From assembly GCF_001695575.1 (NCBI RefSeq), contig NZ_LUAX01000007.1:310001-374000 (forward strand): a stretch of 64,000 nucleotides of DNA, written 5' to 3'. This document shows, piece after piece, positions 8,456-17,312 of the stretch (the first letter of the stretch is position 1; the number at the start of each line of letters is the position of its first letter). The translations under genes were made by a program, and so were the position numbers. The notes beneath the pieces were generated by a model. The model saw only the letters and a list, made by a program, of their open reading frames with translations, did no database searches and was not told the DNA's origin. Source of the DNA: Vibrio europaeus. GTDB taxonomy: Bacteria > Pseudomonadota > Gammaproteobacteria > Enterobacterales > Vibrionaceae.

Positions 8456-9892
8456 ATGAGTCCAGAGAAACACCTCTTAGATTGGCAAACGAGCCAAACG
8501 ATTGCGGAAACTATTTCTCCACTTCTAGGTCAACTTTACCGTCACAAAGGCGTCGAGGTTTTACTCTTTGGAAAAACACTGGTTAATGCAGCGACCATCG
8601 ACATCATTAAAACTCACCGCTTAGCGCGTCGCTATACAGGTACTGCTCTTACTCCAGAGCAAACTCTTCCCCTTATCAAGGCGCTTGCTGAAATGGAACT
8701 TTCTCCATGCCGCATCGATATCGGTCAACTTGCTCATGAGTTTTGGCAAGGTCGTGACGACTCTCATGGTGTTAAAGACTTCCTTCACACTTCTCTTCTA
8801 GGTGCAATGAATGGCGAAACAGTCTCTGAGCCGCGTGACGTTGTATTGTATGGTTTTGGTCGCATCGGCCGCCTATTAACGCGTCTACTTGTTGAGAAAT
8901 CTGGCCCTGGTTACCCACTTCGTCTACGCGCAGTTGTTGTGCGTGGCGGTAAAAAAGGTGACCTAGAAAAACGCGCTAGCCTGCTGCGTCGCGACTCAGT
9001 TCACGGTCAATTCAACGGTAGTATCGTTGTTGATGAAGAGCGCAAGGCGATTATCGCTAACGGTAACTACATTCAGTTTATCTATGCGAACAAACCAGAA
9101 GAAGTCGACTACACTAGCTACGGGATCAACAATGCTCTTGTTGTTGATAATACAGGCGTATGGCGTGATGCAGAAGGCCTTGGTCAGCACTTAGAGTGTA
9201 AAGGTGCTGAAAAAGTACTGCTAACAGCACCAGGTAAAGGTGACATCAAGAACGTGGTATTCGGTGTTAACGACAACGTTATCAAAGCCGAAGACAGCAT
9301 TATTTCTGCGGCAAGCTGTACGACAAATGCTATTACCCCTGTTCTTAAAGCGATGAACGATAAGTTTGGCGTGACATCTGGCCACATTGAAACTGTTCAC
9401 TCGTTTACTAATGACCAAAACCTCATCGATAACTTCCACTCAGGTGAGCGTCGTGGTCGTAGTGCTTCTTTGAACATGGTTCTAACTGAGACTGGCGCGG
9501 CGAAAGCGGTAGCTAAAGCCCTACCTGAGCTTGCGGGTAAGTTAACGGGTAACGCAATCCGTGTACCAACGCCAAACGTATCAATGGCGATTGCTAATCT
9601 GAACCTTAAACAAGGCACAGATAAAGAAGAGCTCAATAACTACCTACGTGAAATGGCACTAACGTCTGAACTGTCTGCGCAAATTGACTACACAGAGTCG
9701 ACGGAAATTGTTTCAACTGACCTAGTCGGTTCTCGTTTTGCGGGTGTTGTTGATGGTGCTGCAACTATCGCTCAAGACAGCCGCTGCGTGCTATACATCT
9801 GGTATGACAACGAGTTTGGTTACAGCTGTCAGGTTGTTCACTGTATGGAACAGATGATGGGCGTTCGTTACAAGACTTACCCAACAAAATAA
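8456..9892 (+). CDS. Glyceraldehyde-3-phosphate dehydrogenase, long form
   Basis: Catalyses NAD(P)-dependent oxidation of glyceraldehyde-3-phosphate. At 478 residues it is about 145 longer than housekeeping GapA: an extra N-terminal domain of about 125 residues precedes the Rossmann motif GFGRIGR at 133-139. Catalytic C288 in SAASCTTNA and H315 in TVHSFTNDQ are present, as is the substrate-binding GERRGRSA segment. Such extended GAPDHs are usual in Vibrio alongside a separate gapA. Whether this form favours glycolysis or gluconeogenesis, NAD or NADP, cannot be decided here. Codon use is that of a highly expressed gene. It is monocistronic, followed by an unusual terminator. Confidence 0.93.
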   Translation: MSPEKHLLDWQTSQTIAETISPLLGQLYRHKGVEVLLFGKTLVNAATIDIIKTHRLARRYTGTALTPEQTLPLIKALAEMELSPCRIDIGQLAHEFWQGRDDSHGVKDFLHTSLLGAMNGETVSEPRDVVLYGFGRIGRLLTRLLVEKSGPGYPLRLRAVVVRGGKKGDLEKRASLLRRDSVHGQFNGSIVVDEERKAIIANGNYIQFIYANKPEEVDYTSYGINNALVVDNTGVWRDAEGLGQHLECKGAEKVLLTAPGKGDIKNVVFGVNDNVIKAEDSIISAASCTTNAITPVLKAMNDKFGVTSGHIETVHSFTNDQNLIDNFHSGERRGRSASLNMVLTETGAAKAVAKALPELAGKLTGNAIRVPTPNVSMAIANLNLKQGTDKEELNNYLREMALTSELSAQIDYTESTEIVSTDLVGSRFAGVVDGAATIAQDSRCVLYIWYDNEFGYSCQVVHCMEQMMGVRYKTYPTK

Positions 9893-10014
9893 GCTCAGGG
9901 ATTCATTAATCTGGGTAAGCGATTTGGACTTCTCAGATTATTCATAAGAATATCGCCCCGGAGCTTCTGGGGCAAAACTCCACAACATAATACCTATAAT
10001 AATCCCCCGTAGTT

Positions 10015-10063
10015 GCCACTTTCTTGTTAGAAAGTGGCTTTTTTGTTAGAAAGTGGCTTTTTT
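10015..10063 (+). terminator. Terminator of GAPDH gene with duplicated 3' arm
   Basis: GCCACTTTC, loop TTGTTA, GAAAGTGGC and TTTTTT form a strong terminator. A 19-bp unit (10026-10044) containing the loop end, the right arm and the T tract is repeated exactly at 10045-10063, so the left arm can pair with either copy. Confidence 0.88.
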
Positions 10064-10147
10064 GTGTTCACCGTAAACTGTGTACCTGTTCATGTTTGAT
10101 TCATTTACCCTAGGTTAATCTAACCATGTAATTGAGAGGTAATAATT

Positions 10148-10354
10148 ATGAATAGAGTCATTTCTGGTATTCTGGCGTTGTTTATTGGTGTATTCACCCT
10201 TCTGTTTAGCTTGATCATGGTAATTCCATTGACCATTGCTGCGGTTATCACAGGTAAAAAGATTGAGAAATCACTTAAGATGAATCGCTCCGCTTCGTCG
10301 CAGCAAAAAGATCGCTCGGTACTAGAGGGAGAATATGAAGACGTATCAAAATAA
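10148..10354 (+). CDS. Small membrane protein, hypothetical
   Basis: A 68-residue protein with one long hydrophobic stretch at about 5-35 (ILALFIGVFTLLFSLIMVIP and beyond), followed by a basic then polar tail ending LEGEYEDVSK. The ATG is preceded by GAGAGGTAATAATT, a reasonable ribosome site. It is probably a single- or double-pass inner-membrane protein. I do not recognise a family. It ends 19 bp before the likely start of the lipoprotein hydrolase and may be cotranscribed with it. Confidence 0.72.
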   Translation: MNRVISGILALFIGVFTLLFSLIMVIPLTIAAVITGKKIEKSLKMNRSASSQQKDRSVLEGEYEDVSK

Positions 10355-10373
10355 AAAGGAAAAACTAGAATAT

Positions 10374-11557
10374 ATGATGCGTAAAAAGACGGCTTTAGCA
10401 TTTTACTTGGCAGCCGCAGCAACGGCAGTCATGGTTGGCTGTACATCCCAATCTCAAGACCCAGAATTTGATAAAGCTGAACGCCTGCCTAGCTATTCTC
10501 AAAGTAGTTTTGAACAGTATGTGGCAGAGACGAAACAGTGGCTTGAACACAACCGTCTGTTCATGACAGAGGATAAATCCACCGAACTTAACATGGTGCT
10601 ACCAAAAGAGTACCGACCAGAACATCCAAACGGTCAGGGTGTATTGCTGGTGCACGGTTTAGGTGACTCTCCCTACTCTTTCACTGACGTCGCCACCCAT
10701 CTTGCTACGCAAGGCTACTTGGTGAGAACTATCTTACTGCCTGGGCATGCAAGTAAAGTTGGCGATCTTCAACTCCCGACACTAGAAGACTGGCAAGGTG
10801 TAGTCAGCCATCACATTGCACTGCTAAAGAAAGACACCAGCTCAATATGGCTGGGAGGTTATTCTACTGGCGCCAATCTAGTAACCGCCGAAGCGTTAAA
10901 CGATGAGAGTGTCAATGGTTTGCTACTTTTCTCCCCTGCGCTGCAACCTCACTCTGATTCCGTCAAGTATGCGGAACTGGCGAGCTATTTCATTACATGG
11001 GCAGACCAAGATCCTGAGGACAACCCGCTCAGATACAACTCTCTACCTATGAGTGCAGCCGCAGTTTATTACCAAACCTCCTCTGCGGTGCGCGAGCAAC
11101 TGTCGAATAAAGAGTATCTGAAACCGGTATTCATGATGATGAGTGAGGGTGATAAAGTCGTTAGTACTCAGTTTGCCATCGATACTTTCAGCAAAAAATG
11201 CAAAACCCTCATGGACATATCGTCTGGCAAGGTGAAGGTGACCTGACAGAGCCTCGCTCGACCAGATTCAGCATGAACTTACCCGAGCAACGCATTTCAA
11301 ACGGCTCTCACATGGGGCTCCTTTTCTCCCCTAACAACCCAAACTACGGAGTAAAAGGTAGCAACACAATCTGTAGTAATGGACAAGGCGAAGACAAAGA
11401 AGCACGTTGCTTATCTGGCGATACAATGTGGTACTCCGCTTGGGGATACACAGAGCCTAATAAAATCCATGCAAGATTGACCTACAATCCTTATTTTGAA
11501 AAAAGCATGCAAATAATGGATAAAGTGATGTCTCCCCCATCTTCATTGCCTCTTTAA
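10374..11557 (+). pseudogene. Lipoprotein alpha/beta hydrolase, interrupted by a frameshift
   Basis: Two overlapping frames (to 11246 and from 11198) together encode one hydrolase. I prefer ATG 10374, giving a lipoprotein signal with lipobox VMVG-C23. The N-terminal frame has the oxyanion loop VHGLGDSP and nucleophile S164 in GGYSTGA. After residue about 275 the frame runs into a stop. The -1 frame continues with HGHIVW, a GSHMGLLFSPNNP segment likely to hold the catalytic histidine, and a natural C-terminus. The total of 1184 bp is one base short of a whole frame. The break lies at 11190-11210 near a run of six A and a second run of four A. It is either a true loss-of-function mutation or a homopolymer sequencing error. 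A terminator follows directly. Confidence 0.8.
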
Positions 11558-11580
11558 GCCCGATTTAGTCGGGCTTTTTG
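11557..11580 (+). terminator. Terminator after the hydrolase
   Basis: AGCCCGA, loop TTTAG, TCGGGCT and a T tract, overlapping the stop codon. Confidence 0.85.
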
Positions 11581-11700
11581 CTCTCTGACCGTGCTCAAAA
11601 TAAACATTAAGAACTAAACTCTAATAGTTGTTGCAGATAATTAACCAGTTTGTTATTTAATATTAAACCACATACAACAATAACAACTAAGGATTGACAG

Positions 11701-12186
11701 ATGAGCAATGGTCAACGCGATATTACGTTACGTTTTCTAGCAGAACCGGGAGACGTAAACTTTGGGGGGAAAGTCCACGGCGGCGCTGTAATGAAGTGGA
11801 TCGACTTGGCAGCCTACGCTAACGCGGCGGCGTGGAGTGGCAAATACTGTATTACCGCCTATGCGGGTGGGATTCGCTTTGTGGCGCCGATTCATGTCGG
11901 TAACCTTGTCGAAGTCAGCGCTAAGGTCATCTATACCGGAAGGAGCTCAATGCATATCGCCATTGACGTTCAAGCAAGTGACCCAAAAGAGATGAACAAC
12001 CGCTTAACGACCCACTGCATTGTCATTATGGTTGCAGTCGATGAGAACGGCACTCCGACCTCTGTTCCAGAGTGGATTCCAGAAACGCCAGAAGATATTG
12101 AATTACGCGACTCAGCAATCCGCTTGATGAACATGCGTAAAGAAATTGGAGAAGAAATGGAAGCGCACGTTAAGTATCTAAAATAG
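11701..12186 (+). CDS. Acyl-CoA thioesterase, hotdog fold
   Basis: Cytosolic enzyme that hydrolyses acyl-CoA to free acid and CoA. The 161 residues carry the YciA/ACOT-type signature NFGGKVHGGAVMKWID, with the hotdog helix and active-site residues, followed by ITAYAGGIRFVAPIHVGN, the central strand. The extra 35-residue charged tail (PEDIELRDSA to the end) is typical of the ACOT7-like subgroup. It has its own start with AAGGATTGACAG upstream and stands alone. Substrate chain length cannot be inferred. Confidence 0.88.
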   Translation: MSNGQRDITLRFLAEPGDVNFGGKVHGGAVMKWIDLAAYANAAAWSGKYCITAYAGGIRFVAPIHVGNLVEVSAKVIYTGRSSMHIAIDVQASDPKEMNNRLTTHCIVIMVAVDENGTPTSVPEWIPETPEDIELRDSAIRLMNMRKEIGEEMEAHVKYLK

Positions 12187-12312
12187 TGAGCTTTCTGCCA
12201 AATTGGAGGCCGAGTGCCTCCATTTAAGAACCAGTCACCGTAACGCCACATTTCTGTCATTTTTCCTTCATCTTGATTTGATTAAATCCGCTGACTAAAT
12301 CAAACATTGCGT

Positions 12313-12576
12313 ATGAAGGAACGTCTCTTGGAACTCAACGAAACCACTTTGAGTGAAACTACATTGTCAAACTTGAAAGCTGTTGAGTACCAGTGGGTTC
12401 GTACCATGTATGTTGAAGGTTATGGTGAAGATGAAATCAATCACTATATCCGCGCCTGCTTCGGCGGTGACGATACCTTTGCAGACCTATTTCGAAAAGT
12501 CGCCCTCTCTCAAGAAAGCATCTACGTGCTTCTGCAATATCTTGGCTGCGCGCCCTCAAGCCGGGAACTTTATTAA
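12313..12576 (+). CDS. Small hypothetical protein
   Basis: An 87-residue acidic protein starting at ATG 12313. A TTG two codons upstream is an alternative start, and neither has a strong ribosome site. It has no membrane segment or signal. The sequence (VEYQWVRTMYVEGYGEDEINHYIRACFGG, shown in part) suggests a small helical cytosolic protein. I do not recognise the family. Length, composition and isolated position between two convergent-type units make it a probable but unproven gene. Confidence 0.6.
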   Translation: MKERLLELNETTLSETTLSNLKAVEYQWVRTMYVEGYGEDEINHYIRACFGGDDTFADLFRKVALSQESIYVLLQYLGCAPSSRELY

Positions 12577-12724
12577 CCCGAACAGCGTGTTGCTGACCGC
12601 AAGTTAATGCAACAAACACCACTGTTGCAGATCAGAACCTATACCTAGTCGCACCAACTCATCCCGTTGATTTCAATCCAATCTAAGCACTTTATACTGG
12701 CTCTGTCTTAGCGTTATTCAGGCA

Positions 12725-12751
12725 TAAAAAAACCCGGGACAAAGCCGGGTT
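12725..12751 (-). terminator. Distal terminator downstream of malG
   Basis: On the minus strand AACCCGG, loop CTTTGTC, CCGGGTT then TTTTTATG. A second stop about 150 bp beyond the first. Confidence 0.75.
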
Positions 12752-12872
12752 ATGGTTACAAAAACTGTTAGTAGTGAAATAGTAAGGAATCTAGCTAACA
12801 GCCAGCTATGCGTAACGCCAGTTCTGCTCTCTACTTAACTGATCGGCGGCCAAACCAAAAGTGTTAAGCTGA

Positions 12873-12902
12873 GAAACAAAATGGGCGACCTTGCGGTCGC
12901 CC
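12873..12902 (-). terminator. Proximal terminator of malEFG
   Basis: An 8-bp GC-rich stem (GGGCGACC with GGTCGCCC, 4-base loop) lies 12 bp after the malG stop and is followed on the minus strand by ATTTTGTTTC. Confidence 0.75.
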
Positions 12903-12914
12903 TTATCGTTCTTA

Positions 12915-13805
12915 TTAACCTTTCACACCACCAGCGGTCAATCCTCCGACCAACCAGCGCTGTGCAAGCAAGAATACGACAGTTATTGGTAATGCAGACA
13001 ATACTGCTGCTGCTGCAAAATCGCCCCACAGATAGTTCTGAGGGTATAGATACTGCTGCATACCAACCGCTAATGTATATGAGTTTACATCAGAAAGTAG
13101 TAAAGATGCTACTGGAACTTCACCCACCACACCGATGAACGACAGAATGAACACTACTGCAAGGATAGGCACTGACAATGGTAGTAGTACCAATCTAAAT
13201 GCTTGCCAAGGCGTCGCGCCATCTAGTGCTGCTGCCTCTTCTAGCGAATTATCAATCGTTTCAAAGTAGCCTTTAATCGTCCATACGTGAAGTGCGATAC
13301 CGCCTAAGTAAGAGAAAATTAGACCGCCATGCGTATTCAAACCAAGGAACGGAATGTACTGACCTAGCTTATCGAATAGGGCATAAAGTGCTACGAGCGC
13401 TAGAACCGCAGGGAACATCTGGAAGATCATCATCGCTTTAAGGATGGTGTCTTTACCTTTGAAGCGCATGCGAGCAAACGCGTATGCAGAAGTCGTAGAC
13501 AGCGCAACGATAAGAATCGAGCTAATGCCTGCCACTTTCACTGAGTTCCATAACCAAGTTAATACAGGGAATGGCGGCGGCGTTACACTGCCATCTGCGT
13601 TAGTCACCGAAAATCCAAGCGCCAGTTTCCAGTGCTCTAATGAAGGATTATCAGGAATAATGCTACCCGTTGCGAAGTTACCTTCACGGAACGAAATTGC
13701 AATTACCATCAACAGTGGGAAGATGATTGACGCTAGGAACACCCACATAGCAATATGCGTTGCCCATACTCGGTATTTAAGTGATTTACCTTGTACCATT
13801 GCCAT
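12915..13805 (-). CDS. malG: Maltodextrin ABC permease MalG
   Basis: Inner-membrane permease subunit of the maltose/maltodextrin importer MalEFGK2. It has 296 residues, matching E. coli MalG in length, with about six TM helices and the EAA loop (EEAAALDGATPWQAF) that docks on MalK. The C-terminus LVGGLTAGGVKG is the conserved MalG tail that reaches into the channel near the MalE site. It starts 12 bp after the malF stop with a GGAGAG ribosome site. The assignment is very secure. Confidence 0.97.
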   Translation of the reverse strand: MAMVQGKSLKYRVWATHIAMWVFLASIIFPLLMVIAISFREGNFATGSIIPDNPSLEHWKLALGFSVTNADGSVTPPPFPVLTWLWNSVKVAGISSILIVALSTTSAYAFARMRFKGKDTILKAMMIFQMFPAVLALVALYALFDKLGQYIPFLGLNTHGGLIFSYLGGIALHVWTIKGYFETIDNSLEEAAALDGATPWQAFRLVLLPLSVPILAVVFILSFIGVVGEVPVASLLLSDVNSYTLAVGMQQYLYPQNYLWGDFAAAAVLSALPITVVFLLAQRWLVGGLTAGGVKG

Positions 13806-13817
13806 TGGAATCTCTCC

Positions 13818-15392
13818 TTAATCCTGAGACAGCTTAGTGAAACGTAGGTTGATTAGGGCAAGCGCACCAACCAATAGGAAGATAAGCGTTGCAATCGCAC
13901 TTGCTAGACCGAAGTCTTGGCCACCAGCACCTTCAAACGCAATGCGGTAGGTGTAGCTTACAAGTAGGTCTGTGTAACCCGCTGGCTCGGAAGTACCAAT
14001 CATGTTTGGACCACCTTGAGTCAGAAGCTGAATCAATACGAAGTTATTAAAGTTGAATGCGAAACTTGCGATAAGCAGCGGAGTAAGCGGCTTAATCATC
14101 AACGGCATGGTGATCTTACGGAAGTTGTCGATGAAGTTCGCACCATCAATGGCAGACGCTTCATACAAATCTTCTGGAATCGCTTTTAGTAGACCCATAC
14201 ACAGAATCATCATGTAAGGGAAACCTAGCCACACGTTGACAATCAACACCATGCTCTTAGCCATGATTGGGTCAGAGAACCAAGCAGGGCTAATGCCAAA
14301 TAACGCCTCTAGCATCATGTTGATCTCACCAAAGCTCTGGTTAAACAAACCTTTGAAGATCAGAATTGAAATAAACGCAGGCACCGCGTAAGGAAGAATC
14401 AAGAGCACGCGGTAAACTGCACGACCTTTCAGCTCTTCCCACTGCACCACACTCGCAAGTACCAGACCGATAACAATGGTCAGACCAACGGTTAATGCAG
14501 AGAATAGTACCGTCCAGATAAAGATGCTGATGAACGGTTCTTTAATGCCATCATCTTTCCACACACGCTCGAAGTTGTGAGTACCAATATCAACGATAAA
14601 GCCCGGAGAAACGGTAGAGCCAACAAACTGACCTTGTTCATCGACTGGTTGATAGAAGCCCACTTCCATATTTGGACGCAGGTATTCCTGAGTACGATTG
14701 TTGAAGATCGTCTCACCATCATCTTGAAGGGTGTAAAGAGGGACTACCGCAGCGAACTTGCGTAGACCGCTCATACGGATGTCTTCACCCGACGGCAGGT
14801 GCAGATCTAAGCCACCTAGCGCGGTTTTGTTTTTGATGATGGTTTTGATTTTTTCTTTATCACCCACTACTGAGTCGACAAGAGCTAAGTCCATATCTGA
14901 AGCAGTTAGAGTAGCAAGGTTAAAAGTATCAGTTGCTAGCAGTTGATCGCCTTTCTTAACAGCAAGGCGGTGGCCATTATCTGTTTTGTACAGAGTAAAT
15001 GGGTAGCTATCGCCGCTTTGGAAAGTACGGTCCATTAAAACCGACTGAGCACGTTCAAAGGAAAGTTGGTTTTTCGCACTGTAGTTTGTGAAGGCAAGAC
15101 CGACGGTATACGCAAGTGGGAACAGGATGAACAGAATCATACCCGCAATACCAGGGTAAATGTAACGGTGTGCGTAGGTCTTTTTACTACCGAAAATAAA
15201 TAACGCGAGTGCGGTTAAGATTAGGGTCAGAATGGCAAAGGCCATCTCACCGCGAGAATACATAAGAATTGTGGCGTATCCATTAATGATACCCACAGAG
15301 CCCAGTAAGCCCCATTTGATGAATACACTTTTACTTGATGGCAAGCTCGTTGTTGTAGACGCCATCGCATCTGTACCTTGAACTGACTGCAT
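13818..15392 (-). CDS. malF: Maltodextrin ABC permease MalF
   Basis: Larger inner-membrane permease subunit, 524 residues. It has three N-terminal TM helices, then the big periplasmic P2 loop typical of enterobacterial and Vibrio MalF (about residues 90-275), then five further TM helices with the EAA loop YEASAIDGANFIDNF. This arrangement is specific to the MalF of proteobacterial maltose importers. It lies between malE and malG in one transcription unit, separated from malE by a strong hairpin. Confidence 0.97.
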   Translation of the reverse strand: MQSVQGTDAMASTTTSLPSSKSVFIKWGLLGSVGIINGYATILMYSRGEMAFAILTLILTALALFIFGSKKTYAHRYIYPGIAGMILFILFPLAYTVGLAFTNYSAKNQLSFERAQSVLMDRTFQSGDSYPFTLYKTDNGHRLAVKKGDQLLATDTFNLATLTASDMDLALVDSVVGDKEKIKTIIKNKTALGGLDLHLPSGEDIRMSGLRKFAAVVPLYTLQDDGETIFNNRTQEYLRPNMEVGFYQPVDEQGQFVGSTVSPGFIVDIGTHNFERVWKDDGIKEPFISIFIWTVLFSALTVGLTIVIGLVLASVVQWEELKGRAVYRVLLILPYAVPAFISILIFKGLFNQSFGEINMMLEALFGISPAWFSDPIMAKSMVLIVNVWLGFPYMMILCMGLLKAIPEDLYEASAIDGANFIDNFRKITMPLMIKPLTPLLIASFAFNFNNFVLIQLLTQGGPNMIGTSEPAGYTDLLVSYTYRIAFEGAGGQDFGLASAIATLIFLLVGALALINLRFTKLSQD

Positions 15393-15428
15393 AAAAGAAC
15401 CTGCTAGCGATAATAAAACTTGAAAATG

Positions 15429-15450
15429 AAGGAGGGGTTACCCCCTCCTT
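15429..15450 (-). repeat. malE-malF intercistronic hairpin
   Basis: A 9-bp GC-rich stem, AAGGAGGGG (15429-15437) with CCCCTCCTT (15442-15450), sits between the malE stop and the malF start. There is no long T tract on the minus strand (AAGGAG is followed by CATTTTC). It is placed where E. coli carries REP elements that stabilise malE mRNA. Confidence 0.7.
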
Positions 15451-15467
15451 AAAAGGGTAGAACTTAA

Positions 15468-16649
15468 TTATTTAGTCATTTGTTTTTCTGCATCCGCAAG
15501 TGCTGCATCTACAGTTTGGCGACCATCAACGATGTTGATGATTGCGTTTTTCGCGCTGCCCCAGAATGCGTTCATCTGAGGGATGTTTGGCATGATTTCG
15601 CCGTTCATCGCGTTATCCATTGTCGCTGCAATGCGCTTATCTGAATCTAGCTCACGTTGGAAAGAGTTAAGCGCTACCGCACCTAGTGGCTTGTCATTGT
15701 TAACTTTACGTAGACCGTCGTTAGTCAATAGGTAGTTCTCGATGAACTCAACCGCTAGATCTTTGTTTGGAGAAGCTGTGCTGATACCAGCCGTTAGTAC
15801 ACCAACGAATGGCTTAGAAGACTGACCATTAAACTTAGGTAGAGTCGTTACGCCGTAGTTGATACCAGATTTCTCGATGTTACCCCAGGCCCAAGGACCG
15901 TTGATTGTCATCGCAGTCTTACCTTGGTTGAACGCAGACTCAGAAACTGAGTAGTCCATGTCTGAAGAGATAACGCCTTTATCAACAAGACCTTTCACAA
16001 AGTTCATTGCATCTTTAACGCCGTCGTTTGCAATACCCGCATCTTTCACGTCGTAGCCTGCTGCGCCATATTTGAATGCGTAACCACCGTCAGCAGCCAT
16101 TAGCGGCCAAGTGAAGTACGGTTCTTTTAGGTTCCACATGATTGCAGATTTACCGTCTTTCTTAAGCTGCGCGTCTAGCTCAGCAACTTCTTCCCAGCTC
16201 TTAGGTGGGTTAGGCACTAGATCTTTGTTGTAGATTAGAGATAGAGATTCTACAGCTACTGGGTAACCGATAATTTTGCCATCGTATTTAACTGCGTCCC
16301 ATGCGAAGTCTACAATGCCTTCTTTGATTTCTGCAGATGGTTTAATCTCAGCAAGAAGACCTGCTTCAGCGTAACCACCAAAACGGTCGTGAGCCCAGAA
16401 CACAATATCAGGACCGTCACCAGTCGCTGCTGTTTGAGGGAATTTGTCTTGAAGTGCATCAGGGTGAGCAACGGTCACTTTAATGCCTGTGTCTTCTTCA
16501 AATTGTTTACCTACTTCAGCAAGTCCGTTGTAGCCTTTGTCGCCATTGATCCAGATCGTTAATTGACCTTCTTCGATAGCAGCATTTGCACCAAAAGAGC
16601 CAAGAGCAACAAGTGTTCCTAGTGCTACTGTGCTTAGGGCATTTTTCAT
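15468..16649 (-). CDS. malE: Periplasmic maltodextrin-binding protein MalE
   Basis: Binds maltose and maltodextrins in the periplasm and delivers them to MalFGK2. I choose ATG 16649, seven bases from AAAAAGGAT. The ATG two codons upstream is too close to that site, and still longer in-frame extensions have no signal sequence. This yields the signal MKNALSTVALGTLVALGSFG ... ANA-AIEEG. Mature features match E. coli MalE: GQLTIWINGDKGYNG at the start, the PNPPKSWEE motif, and AAATMDNAMNGEIMPNIPQM near the end. About 393 residues in all. It is the first gene of malEFG. Confidence 0.97.
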   Translation of the reverse strand: MKNALSTVALGTLVALGSFGANAAIEEGQLTIWINGDKGYNGLAEVGKQFEEDTGIKVTVAHPDALQDKFPQTAATGDGPDIVFWAHDRFGGYAEAGLLAEIKPSAEIKEGIVDFAWDAVKYDGKIIGYPVAVESLSLIYNKDLVPNPPKSWEEVAELDAQLKKDGKSAIMWNLKEPYFTWPLMAADGGYAFKYGAAGYDVKDAGIANDGVKDAMNFVKGLVDKGVISSDMDYSVSESAFNQGKTAMTINGPWAWGNIEKSGINYGVTTLPKFNGQSSKPFVGVLTAGISTASPNKDLAVEFIENYLLTNDGLRKVNNDKPLGAVALNSFQRELDSDKRIAATMDNAMNGEIMPNIPQMNAFWGSAKNAIINIVDGRQTVDAALADAEKQMTK

Positions 16650-16737
16650 GTTCATATCCTTTTTATATTTGTGTTGTAGGGCTCCACCAGAGGTTTCGCC
16701 GTATTTCAGCACTTATTTTCAGCCAAACTGACAAAAG

Positions 16738-16747
16738 GCTCATCCTC
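16738..16747 (-). promoter_or_regulatory. MalT-box candidate near malE
   Basis: GAGGATGAGC on the minus strand matches the MalT consensus at 8 of 10 positions and lies about 90 bp upstream of the malE start, in the same orientation as the gene. Confidence 0.45.
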
Positions 16748-16835
16748 CTACTCCCTACGCCCTCGCTATTATGGACTATTTTCGTGATCATCATCGTTAC
16801 GGGTTGGTGACCAAAGTCTCAAAACAATCTCTTTG

Positions 16836-16851
16836 TGTGATCGATTTCAAT
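16836..16851. promoter_or_regulatory. CRP-site candidate in the mal control region
   Basis: TGTGA-TCGATT-TCAAT keeps the left CRP half-site and three of five bases of the right half-site. Plausible because mal control by CRP is well established in enterobacteria. Confidence 0.35.
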
Positions 16852-16908
16852 GTAATCAAACAGAAATATTTGAACTCCGTCTCGCTACGCCTTCTGCGCC
16901 CTTTGGTA

Positions 16909-16918
16909 CCTCCTCCCC
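16909..16918 (-). promoter_or_regulatory. MalT box, perfect match
   Basis: GGGGAGGAGG on the minus strand matches the MalT consensus GGGGA(T/G)GAGG at all ten positions. Confidence 0.6.
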
Positions 16919-17112
16919 TCCTACTACCCCTACAAAAAATCGGATTAGGAGGATGTAGTAGAGGGGTGAAAACAGCAAACTACAGCCATCCAAGAGTGGA
17001 TGGTAAGAACCCTTTCCAGTAACACGTGTTTCATGGTGACTGGTTACAATGCCGCTAGGGTTTGCAAATGAGTGCACAAGTCACGTAGGTATTCAGGAAA
17101 CTGATTCGTTCG

Positions 17113-17122
17113 GGGGAGAAGC
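17113..17122 (+). promoter_or_regulatory. MalT-box candidate upstream of malK
   Basis: GGGGAGAAGC on the plus strand matches the consensus at 8 of 10 positions, about 190 bp upstream of malK. Confidence 0.35.
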
Positions 17123-17312
17123 TTGTGTCACACGGGGGAAAGCAAACCTGAATTTGGCTTGGTGGGTGATGTGAGGAACTCCTTCACCCATATTTTCTTA
17201 CATTCTGTTATATAGAATCCATTCCTTACCAAATTCCTACTATTATTGCCTGCTCCATAATTCATATAATGATAGGCAGTAAAATATAAAAAATTGATCG
17301 AGGGCGAGCTAG

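Larger units (their letters stand above)
12577..12914. other. Intergenic region holding two minus-strand terminators
   Basis: The region between the small hypothetical gene and malG contains no ORF I would support. It holds two hairpins oriented to stop transcription arriving from malG. Confidence 0.55.
16650..17312. promoter_or_regulatory. Divergent malE/malK regulatory region
   Basis: A 663-bp region between malE (minus) and malK (plus) with no believable ORF. It contains three MalT-box candidates and a CRP-like site, listed separately, and several G-rich or C-rich tracts around 16900-17000. The organisation parallels the E. coli malEFG-malK control region, where MalT and CRP act together on both promoters. 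Confidence 0.65.

Noticed and set aside
11180..11215. Programmed -1 frameshift in the hydrolase gene
   Set aside because: The direction is right and an A run is present, but the zero-frame codons (AGC AAA AAA TGC) do not make a canonical slippery heptamer and I see no strong downstream stimulator, so mutation or sequence error is simpler.
16771..17022. Plus- and minus-strand ORFs within the malE-malK region
   Set aside because: They overlap the MalT boxes and lack ribosome sites; regulatory DNA is a better explanation.
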